NCBI GenBank assembly: GCA_002483745.1
Contig: DLIM01000032.1
Coordinates: forward strand, 3,216-36,628
Length of the DNA: 33,413 nucleotides
Reading direction: 5' to 3'
Origin: Caryophanales bacterium UBA7642
GTDB lineage: Bacteria > Bacillota_I > Bacilli_A > RFN20 > CAG-288
The position numbers were made by a program, and so were the translations under genes. Positions 8,909-15,179 of the stretch are shown here, piece by piece. Each line of letters begins with the position of its first letter. The stretch's first letter is position 1. The notes under the pieces were generated by a model. It had not been told where the DNA came from, ran no database searches, and worked only from the letters and a program-made list of their open reading frames with translations.

Positions 8909-8917
8909 TGATATAAT
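8909..8917 (+). promoter_or_regulatory. Extended -10 promoter of the lipoprotein operon
   Basis: TGA-TATAAT (8909-8917) is an extended -10 with no clear -35. It would give a leader of roughly 37 bases containing two overlapping stems (ACATT 8932-8936 with AATGT 8941-8945, or AATGTC 8941-8946 with GACATT 8955-8960). Confidence 0.55.
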
Positions 8918-8960
8918 ACCTTGTTTTGTCTACATTAAAAAATGTCAGAAAGTGGACATT

Positions 8961-9140
8961 ATGAATTCAAAATTTGTTTTACTATGCACTATTCCACTTC
9001 TCCTATTAGCCGGATGCGGAACCTCAAATAATACTTCTTCCTCACCTCTTGAAAGTTCCTCTTCTAGTACTAGTACCAGTAAAGAAACCAGCATTACCAA
9101 GGGCTTAAAAAAACTAAAAAAGGCTTTAGAGCCAAAATGA
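8961..9140 (+). CDS. Lipoprotein, N-terminal part (signal peptide and Ser-rich linker)
   Basis: These 59 residues comprise a type II signal peptide with lipobox LLAGC (lipidated Cys near residue 18), then a Ser/Thr linker, and stop where a globular domain would begin. The next reading frame (from 9137) carries that domain and has no signal peptide of its own. Joining the two by a -1 shift at the A_AAA_AAG site (9116-9122) gives the continuous segment LKKLKKGFRAKMTYIAS and a lipoprotein of about 442 residues. I therefore treat this as the 5' half of one lipoprotein gene, which is frameshifted by mutation, by sequencing or assembly error, or by programmed frameshifting. Start chosen at 8961 because upstream codons are not signal-peptide-like. 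Function unknown; expected at the outer face of the membrane. Confidence 0.75.
   Translation: MNSKFVLLCTIPLLLLAGCGTSNNTSSSPLESSSSSTSTSKETSITKGLKKLKKALEPK
9116..9122 (+). other. Possible -1 ribosomal frameshift site A_AAA_AAG
   Basis: In the lipoprotein frame the codons read CTA-AAA-AAG, the same heptamer used in Escherichia coli dnaX. AAGGG (9099-9103), able to pair with 16S rRNA, lies 12 bases upstream, and a small stem GGCT/AGCC (9122-9125, 9130-9133) follows directly. A -1 shift here enters exactly the frame of the downstream ORF. A second A-run (seven A, 9107-9113) is nearby, so an indel error is an equally simple explanation. Confidence 0.4.
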
Positions 9141-10288
9141 CTTATATAGCTTCTAATTCCAGCTCCTCTACTAATGTGGCAAGAGAAGTGGTTCTTTTAA
9201 GCAATTCTCATAACAATTTTTATGCTACCAGGGATTTAGCTTTTGATTCAAAGCAGGAAGTTGTCGATAATAACAGCAAATTCGATTACTACTCTTTAGA
9301 TGATAAAGGACTCTTATATAAAGAAAGCCTTAACAGCAAGAATAAGGTAATCAGTGATTATCGTTTTAACAATAATGCCTACTTTGATTCAGTATATTCA
9401 AACCCTTTTGAAACACTCGATGAAAACAATATAACCATCAATGCTGATGGTGACTATGATGTACCCGTTTCTTTCACGCGTTATTTAGTTTCTTTCTTCG
9501 GTCTTGATGTTTCCTCTTTCCAGGATAGAGAGTTAGATCATTCCACAATTTCTTTCTTTGGTGATGAAGTATCAAAGATTGAACTGTTCTATAAAGCCAA
9601 AGACACTTATGTCTTTTCCTTTACTTTGGAAATTGAAGAAAGCGGTGATTTTGATTTTGCCCAAAGGCAACCAATCGAAGATGATGGAACCGATAAAAGC
9701 AAATTAGAAAGCGCCTTTAAAAAGCTTGAAAGCAACAATTACACCATGTCTTTCTCGATTACTGGCGGAGCGATGAACTTGATAACTAACCGTAAATGGA
9801 AGCTCTATTTTGACGGTGAAAAGATTTTTGTTGATCAGGATCTTTACTATACAATACCCGGCTTATCAGTTGGAGATTATCTGCTAAAGAAAGATACTAA
9901 GCAAGTTTTCTCAGCCTATACTTACCAAAGTGATATCTCAGCTTTCAAGAAAGCACAAGAGCGAGTCTCTTATGAGGATGAATTACTTGATTCTTCTCCA
10001 TCAATGAATTTCTTTACTAAAAACAAGGATTCAACTTATAGTGTCCCCTCTTCTTTAGCTTATTGCCTGATGGATTATCTAGAGCCTAAGATTGCCAGAT
10101 CTAATGCCTATACTTTAGGAGCTAAAAGTATCTCCATAACTATTGATTCTCACGGCCTACCGGTTATTACCAGCCAATTTGATTATTCTACTGGTCTTAC
10201 TGATACCGGAACCATTGTTACCTCCTTCTCTAAAGTTAATGAAACTACTTTGCCTGACTATGTCAGTAATGCTAGCAGTATCGACTAA
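9137..10288 (+). CDS. Lipoprotein, mature domain in a shifted frame
   Basis: The 383-residue frame is hydrophilic with alternating aromatic and charged residues (FYATRDLAFD, KFDYYSLDDKGLLYKE), as seen in surface lipoprotein domains of low-GC Bacillota, and has no signal peptide. It begins with an ATG that overlaps the TGA of the lipobox-bearing ORF (ATGA), so reinitiation could make a cytoplasmic protein, but its sequence upstream of that ATG (KKTKKGFRAK) continues sensibly back to about 9083 with no stop. The best reading is that it is the body of the lipoprotein started at 8961. No enzymatic motif is recognised. The next lipoprotein gene follows 18 bases later and probably shares the transcript. 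Confidence 0.7.
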   Translation: MTYIASNSSSSTNVAREVVLLSNSHNNFYATRDLAFDSKQEVVDNNSKFDYYSLDDKGLLYKESLNSKNKVISDYRFNNNAYFDSVYSNPFETLDENNITINADGDYDVPVSFTRYLVSFFGLDVSSFQDRELDHSTISFFGDEVSKIELFYKAKDTYVFSFTLEIEESGDFDFAQRQPIEDDGTDKSKLESAFKKLESNNYTMSFSITGGAMNLITNRKWKLYFDGEKIFVDQDLYYTIPGLSVGDYLLKKDTKQVFSAYTYQSDISAFKKAQERVSYEDELLDSSPSMNFFTKNKDSTYSVPSSLAYCLMDYLEPKIARSNAYTLGAKSISITIDSHGLPVITSQFDYSTGLTDTGTIVTSFSKVNETTLPDYVSNASSID

Positions 10289-10306
10289 TTAAAAAGGATA
10301 TTTATA

Positions 10307-12448
10307 ATGAAAAAACAATTATTATTACTTTCTGTTTTGTCTTTAGCTTTACTGGGATCCTGCGGAGAAAAGCTATCTTCTACTTCAAAGGACCATACCT
10401 CAAGTTCATCTCCTAAAATCAGTGATAGCTCTTCTACCAGTAAAGAAAAGACAATGTATTCAATCAATTCTATTAAGAATTTGTCTACTGATTTCTTCAC
10501 TATTGAGAATACCGTCAAAGAAGAAGACCAGTTTGTCTCCGGTGCCACCGTAAAATTAACTTTAGATTCGGGAACTATCTTAAGTGATGGCTTTACTACT
10601 GAGGCTAGTCATTTAAGCCACATCTATATCAATGTTAACGGAATTAACTACAAACCTTCTTTTGCTGCTGGGGTCACTTTCTCTAAAAAAGTAGATGTGA
10701 CTTTCCCTATGCCAGAAGCTAATGTTGATATTGTTGCCTGCTATTCAGTCCAGCAGCATGTTAAAGCTGATGGCTATTCAGTCAGTCTAGTCGATAGTCC
10801 TAACGCTACTTTATATGGCGTAGACAGCAATGAAAAATATGATTATCTGGACTGCTATTTTATAACCAAGTCTGGCTTTAAGATTACTTCGCTTTCTTAT
10901 GCCATTGGAGAAAGCGAATACCAGGATTTTAATGAGGATACCGCAAGTGGAGTCTATTATTCAGAAATCGGTGATGGGGTTTTTGGTCTTACTGTCCGTC
11001 CTAATGGTAAAGATCTTTTAGGTGATGTAAAAATCAAAGTAATCGGTAAAGTCCACAGCTCACATGCTATTAGCTATACTAGTTTAGATGAGGATTATAT
11101 CATTAAGAGTGATTCCACTCTTCCAAGTAAAGCTCTTGAATCAGATACGGTTAATATTAGTGTCTTTGCTAAATCCGGATGCTATGTAAAGAATATTGTC
11201 TTAAGTAATGTTCCTGCTGATAACATCTTATCAAATGAAGGCAATACTGCTTCATTTATCATGCCCGACAATGATGTCTCAGTAAGTGTCGCTACTGCTC
11301 TTAATCCTACTATTGAAATAGGTAACAGTGAGCATGTTTCTTCAGCTAAGATTTATGATTCAATTGATATGCGTAATGAGATAACTAGTGTTGCCCCTTC
11401 TGAAACCTTTGATATCTATCCGACATTAGAGGAAAATTATCTTCTTCTTGGAGGCTACATCAATGGCGAAAACTACATTGACTGTTCTACTTATCTATCC
11501 GCCCGTTATCTTCATTTCACCATGCCAAAAGATATCACTAAGGCTACCGTCACTTTCAAAGTCGGATTAAAGAGAAATGTTACTATTGCTGCCTCCGAGA
11601 ATGGATCAATTGCTTTAACTGGTTCTTCTGCGGTGGCCTTTAATGACAAGGTAGCTTTTACCATCACCCCTGCTACTTCCTACACTATCGATACTATCAG
11701 GTTAACTGATAGTTCTGATGTTGATCTTGATACTGCTATTACCTTCGATGAGATTCAGGGTGAATTCATCATGCCTGATAAAGATGTGAAGATTGTGGCT
11801 ACCTTTAAGAAGAATTCTGATTTTCAAGACAAATACACGGTTAAAGCCATCACTTCTTCAGACCAATATACAGTTAAAGACGGAAACTTTAAGGATTTGA
11901 CTGCTGGTGAAGAATTAAACTCTAATGCCACCTTTTTCTTCTCAGTGGCTAATGATGACGGAAATTCTTTCTGGGTCTATGCAACAATGGCCGATAAACA
12001 AATCATCAATCAGCAGGCTAAGGAAGATGAAGATACGGGAGAATATACTTTCCAAAAGTCCTTTACTGTCACTGGTGATGTCAAAATCTATGTCAGTGAT
12101 ACAGAAGTTAAAGCCAAGGCTTTAGTGAATAAAGATACGACTGTTAAATACTCCGTTATAGCTAAAGTTTCTGATTCTGATGAATTCACAGTTAAAGATT
12201 ATCAGTATAAAGATTTAACTCAAGCTGGTATTACCTATGTTAAAGATTCTACTTTAGGTTTTACGGTCTCTGATGATTTAGGTAATTCTTTCTGGGTAGT
12301 GACTTATGTCAATGATGTCATTACTATTGACCAGAAAGCTACTGAAGATGAGGAATCAGGAGAGTATTCATTTAGCACTTATTTTGCTGTTACTGGTAAC
12401 GTTAAAATTAAAGTTGCTTCTACTCAAGCTGCCGCTAAAGCTCTTTAA
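10307..12448 (+). CDS. Large surface lipoprotein with beta-repeat domains
   Basis: This 713-residue protein has a type II signal peptide ending in lipobox LLGSC (lipid anchor near Cys20) and a Ser/Thr/Lys linker up to about 50. Four segments then end in a recurring FxMP(D/E)xDV-type strand (VTFPMPEANV, SFIMPDNDV, LHFTMPKDI, EFIMPDKDV), the style of InlB-B / Flg_new-type bacterial repeats. Two tandem repeats of about 98 residues (from residues 509 and 614) finish the protein. It is presumably displayed on the cell surface; no catalytic motif is seen, and adhesion or glycan binding is only a guess. An AAGGAT ribosome site precedes the start, and the terminator at 12469 ends the unit. Confidence 0.82.
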   Translation: MKKQLLLLSVLSLALLGSCGEKLSSTSKDHTSSSSPKISDSSSTSKEKTMYSINSIKNLSTDFFTIENTVKEEDQFVSGATVKLTLDSGTILSDGFTTEASHLSHIYINVNGINYKPSFAAGVTFSKKVDVTFPMPEANVDIVACYSVQQHVKADGYSVSLVDSPNATLYGVDSNEKYDYLDCYFITKSGFKITSLSYAIGESEYQDFNEDTASGVYYSEIGDGVFGLTVRPNGKDLLGDVKIKVIGKVHSSHAISYTSLDEDYIIKSDSTLPSKALESDTVNISVFAKSGCYVKNIVLSNVPADNILSNEGNTASFIMPDNDVSVSVATALNPTIEIGNSEHVSSAKIYDSIDMRNEITSVAPSETFDIYPTLEENYLLLGGYINGENYIDCSTYLSARYLHFTMPKDITKATVTFKVGLKRNVTIAASENGSIALTGSSAVAFNDKVAFTITPATSYTIDTIRLTDSSDVDLDTAITFDEIQGEFIMPDKDVKIVATFKKNSDFQDKYTVKAITSSDQYTVKDGNFKDLTAGEELNSNATFFFSVANDDGNSFWVYATMADKQIINQQAKEDEDTGEYTFQKSFTVTGDVKIYVSDTEVKAKALVNKDTTVKYSVIAKVSDSDEFTVKDYQYKDLTQAGITYVKDSTLGFTVSDDLGNSFWVVTYVNDVITIDQKATEDEESGEYSFSTYFAVTGNVKIKVASTQAAAKAL
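11831..12445 (+). repeat. Tandem duplication of a domain of about 98 residues
   Basis: Copy 1 covers 11831-12124 and copy 2 12146-12445. Shared landmarks in order are KY(T/S)V, (Q/E)(Y/F)TVKD, FKDLT/YKDLT, GNSFWV, EDE(D/E)(T/S)GEY(T/S)F, TGDVKI/TGNVKI and a final KAL. The copies have diverged well beyond recent duplication, so they look like domain repeats and not an assembly artefact. Confidence 0.8.
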
Positions 12449-12468
12449 TTTATAATCTTCAATAGTAG

Positions 12469-12497
12469 AAGCTAGGTTTACTTGACCTAGCTTTTTT
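12469..12497 (+). terminator. Rho-independent terminator of the lipoprotein operon
   Basis: AAGCTAGGT (12469-12477) pairs with ACCTAGCTT (12485-12493) over a seven-base loop, followed by six T. Confidence 0.88.
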
Positions 12498-12518
12498 GTT
12501 TTCTTCTTTAGCACAAAA

Positions 12519-12542
12519 AAAGTCCTATTTTGCTAGGACTTT
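12519..12542 (-). terminator. Terminator of the tRNA-Leu gene, possibly bidirectional
   Basis: AAAGTCCTA (12519-12527) and TAGGACTTT (12534-12542) form a 9-bp stem. On the minus strand it is followed by a T run (the A run at 12515-12521). T-rich sequence on the other side could let it work on the plus strand too. Confidence 0.8.
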
Positions 12543-12553
12543 GTTTTTTAAAC

Positions 12554-12637
<84 letters not shown>

Positions 12638-12653
12638 AACTAACAGCTTATAA

Positions 12654-12682
12654 ATTATATCTAGTCTTTGCTATCAAATCAA
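12654..12682 (-). promoter_or_regulatory. Promoter of tRNA-Leu
   Basis: On the minus strand TTGATT (12677-12682) and TATAAT (12654-12659) are 17 bases apart, with the tRNA beginning 16 bases after the -10. It interleaves with the divergent promoter at 12668-12696. Confidence 0.75.
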
Positions 12683-12696
12683 GAAAAAGTTAGAAT
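12668..12696 (+). promoter_or_regulatory. Promoter of the YgjP-like gene, probably leaderless
   Basis: TTGCTA (12668-12673) and TAGAAT (12691-12696) are 17 bases apart; the ATG follows 8 bases after the -10, with no ribosome site. Confidence 0.6.
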
Positions 12697-12704
12697 AATT
12701 CGGT

Positions 12705-13397
12705 ATGGATAAACGAAAATATCTTGGTGAAAGAACCTACAAGGACTCGTTAGGAGAGACTTTCACTGTTAAAATCTATCATAAATCGAATAATAACGGC
12801 CTTTCTTTAAGAATTGTCTATGGTGAAATGGAAGTTTATTGTTCTACTTATTCCTCTTTAGCTTCTATTGATAAAATTGTCTATGATGCCAGAAAGAAGT
12901 ATCCTGATAGAATTATTAACCGTCCATACATGAAACCTAATGTCTATGCCTATATTCTTGGCAAGAAAAGATACTTTACTTCTGATCCAAAAAATCAGAA
13001 GAATGATACTTTCTTCTATGTTCCTTCTAATGTAAAAGATCCCGTCACTAGATACAAAAAACTTTATCTCGATTACCTAAAGCCAAGAGTAATTGAAATC
13101 GGTAAGAAGATGGATAGGAACTTATCCAACTACAAAATCAGGACTGGTTTGTTCTTATCCTACTATGCTGTCTGTTTTCCTACTAAGATGCAGTTTAAGT
13201 TCGATTATCGTCTCTTTGCTTATAAGCCAGAAATCTCTGATGCTATCATCATTCATGAGATCGCTCATACTTATGAGATTCATCATAATGATCGGTTCTA
13301 TACTATTGTCAAACTCTATTGTCCTAACTATGATGAATTAGAGAAAGAGATTAATCAGGGACGCTTTGAAGGAAGGATAGATAATTATGTCTTTTAA
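12705..13397 (+). CDS. YgjP-like (DUF45/M48-type) zinc metallopeptidase-fold protein
   Basis: This 230-residue protein carries HEIAHTYEIHHNDRF: the HExxH zinc motif is at 184-188 and a further His at 192-193, in the order seen in YgjP / WLM-type metallopeptidases (HELxH...H..FW). The N-terminal part is the beta-rich region of DUF45 proteins. The usual family Trp after HxxRF is Tyr here. The substrate is unknown; family members have been linked to nucleotide or restriction contexts, but nothing here points that way. It appears to be soluble. The methyltransferase gene overlaps its 3' end by 11 bases, so the two are probably co-translated. The start has no Shine-Dalgarno sequence. Confidence 0.85.
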   Translation: MDKRKYLGERTYKDSLGETFTVKIYHKSNNNGLSLRIVYGEMEVYCSTYSSLASIDKIVYDARKKYPDRIINRPYMKPNVYAYILGKKRYFTSDPKNQKNDTFFYVPSNVKDPVTRYKKLYLDYLKPRVIEIGKKMDRNLSNYKIRTGLFLSYYAVCFPTKMQFKFDYRLFAYKPEISDAIIIHEIAHTYEIHHNDRFYTIVKLYCPNYDELEKEINQGRFEGRIDNYVF

Positions 13398-14103
13398 AAG
13401 TATTGAAAGTGAAAGCAACCCCACTTACAAGGTTCTCTTAAGCTATAAGAAGGGCGAACCAAAGAACGGCTACTTTTTAGTTGAAGGTCAGGACTTAGTC
13501 GATGAAGCTAAGAAGGAAGGCTTACTAAGAACCTTAATAGTCCCTCTAAATACTCACTGCCCTTGGGTCGATTACCAGATCTACGGATTAAGAGAAAACT
13601 TATACCGTTCTTTGTCTTCCTACCAGTCTTTGCCTACAGTGATGGGAATCTGTCAAAAGATGATGGATCCTAATGTGGGAAAAAGAGTTATCTATCTTGA
13701 TAAAATTCAAGATCCCGGCAACTGTGGAACCATAATTAGAACCGCTTTATCATTCCATTACTCAGGATTAGTTCTATCTAAAGATTCGGTCTCTTTATAC
13801 AACAGCAAAACTATTCAATCCACTAAAGGAGCCCTGTTTCATCTTCCGATATATCGTGATGATCTCACTGCTTTTAGCCAAAAAGGCTATCACATCTATC
13901 TCACTACCTTGGATGGTGAAGATGAAAGCACAATCAAGAACCTAGAAGAGCCTTTTGTCTTAGTCTTTGGCAATGAAGGGCAAGGAATAAGAAAAGAATA
14001 CCAAAATTTAGGCAAAAAGATTAGAATAGTTATGAGCGGTATTGATTCATTGAATGTAGCTATTGCCGCTGGTATCTTCATGTACCGTTTTAGAGGATGT
14101 TAA
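13387..14103 (+). CDS. SpoU/TrmH-family RNA 2'-O-methyltransferase
   Basis: The protein (238 residues) would transfer a methyl group from S-adenosylmethionine to a ribose 2'-OH in rRNA or tRNA. The three SPOUT motifs are present: LDKIQDPGNCGTIIRTA (motif 1, about 114-130), VFGNEGQGI (motif 2, about 197-205) and DSLNVAIAAGIFMYRF (motif 3, about 219-234). A short N-terminal substrate-binding domain precedes the knot domain, as in RlmB and TsnR-like enzymes. The target nucleotide cannot be told. The start sits inside the preceding gene with a GAAGGA ribosome site, and an alpha/beta hydrolase gene follows at once. Confidence 0.9.
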   Translation: MSFKSIESESNPTYKVLLSYKKGEPKNGYFLVEGQDLVDEAKKEGLLRTLIVPLNTHCPWVDYQIYGLRENLYRSLSSYQSLPTVMGICQKMMDPNVGKRVIYLDKIQDPGNCGTIIRTALSFHYSGLVLSKDSVSLYNSKTIQSTKGALFHLPIYRDDLTAFSQKGYHIYLTTLDGEDESTIKNLEEPFVLVFGNEGQGIRKEYQNLGKKIRIVMSGIDSLNVAIAAGIFMYRFRGC

Positions 14104-14105
14104 AT

Positions 14106-15053
14106 ATGGAAAGCAATTTGAGTAAGAACTTACAAGTAATTAAAGAGACTGATTCAGAAATTGAATTTAAGAAGCCTGTCAAAAAGACAGCTCTTTTATG
14201 CACTAATGGTTTTCAGAACTCTGATACTCATGATTCTACCCAGATGATGGAATACTTTCAGAAGAACTTTGCTTCCGAATATTCTAATTGTGAAATAGTC
14301 CCAGTCAGCTTATTTGCTCCTGGAGATCCTAAGACTCACCATAATCGTAAATTTGAAAAAGTCCTTGATTCTACCATCAAGGAATATATTGCTAAAGATT
14401 ACGATATCATATTGATGGGCTATTCTTTTAGCTGTGCTTTAGCCTGCCATATGCAGCATAAGTACCGCAAAAATATTAAGCGAATGATCTTAGTTGCTCC
14501 TGTCTATGACACCATCTTAAACAACATGATTCCTAACTATATCGGCTATGCCTGGAAATTCCATAAGCTCAACAAAAAATATGGAACTAGGATTGCTAAG
14601 ACTATGGGAAGACAGACTACTAAAGGCTTAGTCTCCTTATTGCTTTCTATCTTTATTTCTTTGCTTAAGAATAGAAAATATTTTCGCTTAATCGATGCTG
14701 ATACTTTGATTATCTGGGGAACGGATGATAAGCTCTGCACTCCTCATTCCATTACCAAAGTAGATAAAATCATCCATTCACATCATGTCCTCTATAAGTA
14801 TCCGAATATGACTCATGGTATCTTGAAGACCATCAAAGATAACGGCATTGTCTTTGAGGATATCCTCCACTTTGCTTTTGCTACTCCTTTCATCCTGGAA
14901 AAGACCAGTCAGGACATCAAAAAAGAGAAATTATCAAGCGTCCATACCAAATATGATGCCGATGGCGAACCGATTCCTACTTTTGATGAAATCTTTACTG
15001 GTATTGATCCAGAGGGCGATAAAGAAACCAAAATTGATCAGGAAGGTCTCTAA
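14106..15053 (+). CDS. Alpha/beta hydrolase
   Basis: The 315-residue protein shows an alpha/beta-hydrolase triad: nucleophile Ser in LMGYSFSCA, Asp in IIWGTDDKLCTP and His in NMTHGI. No signal peptide is present, though a hydrophobic helix (LVSLLLSIFISLL) sits in the lid region. The C-terminal 50 residues are charged and not part of the fold. Substrate unknown; carboxylester or lipid ester hydrolysis is likely from the family. I placed the start at 14106 because the GAGG at 14093-14096 is at proper distance from it; the in-frame ATG at 14097 touches that site and would overlap the preceding stop. The gene closes a three-gene unit ending in the terminator at 15062. Confidence 0.8.
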   Translation: MESNLSKNLQVIKETDSEIEFKKPVKKTALLCTNGFQNSDTHDSTQMMEYFQKNFASEYSNCEIVPVSLFAPGDPKTHHNRKFEKVLDSTIKEYIAKDYDIILMGYSFSCALACHMQHKYRKNIKRMILVAPVYDTILNNMIPNYIGYAWKFHKLNKKYGTRIAKTMGRQTTKGLVSLLLSIFISLLKNRKYFRLIDADTLIIWGTDDKLCTPHSITKVDKIIHSHHVLYKYPNMTHGILKTIKDNGIVFEDILHFAFATPFILEKTSQDIKKEKLSSVHTKYDADGEPIPTFDEIFTGIDPEGDKETKIDQEGL

Positions 15054-15061
15054 ATAACTTG

Positions 15062-15090
15062 CAGGATAGCTAATCACTATCCTGTTTTTT
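15062..15090 (+). terminator. Rho-independent terminator after the hydrolase gene
   Basis: CAGGATAG (15062-15069) pairs with CTATCCTG (15077-15084), followed by six T. Confidence 0.9.
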
Positions 15091-15091
15091 A

Positions 15092-15120
15092 TTGTTTATA
15101 CTAGTAAATTTATATATAAT
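15092..15120 (+). promoter_or_regulatory. Promoter of ileS-lspA-rluD
   Basis: TTGTTT (15092-15097) and TATAAT (15115-15120) are separated by 17 bases. The leader to the ATG is only about 53 bases, which excludes an isoleucine T-box riboswitch of normal size. Confidence 0.8.
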
Positions 15121-15179
15121 CTATTATTGCGATTATATACTTATCGCCATTATTTATTTTACCTTTGGAGGACTATAAC

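Noticed and set aside
15085..15179. T-box riboswitch before ileS
   Set aside because: The region after the upstream terminator leaves only about 53 bases of leader and contains no T-box or antiterminator.
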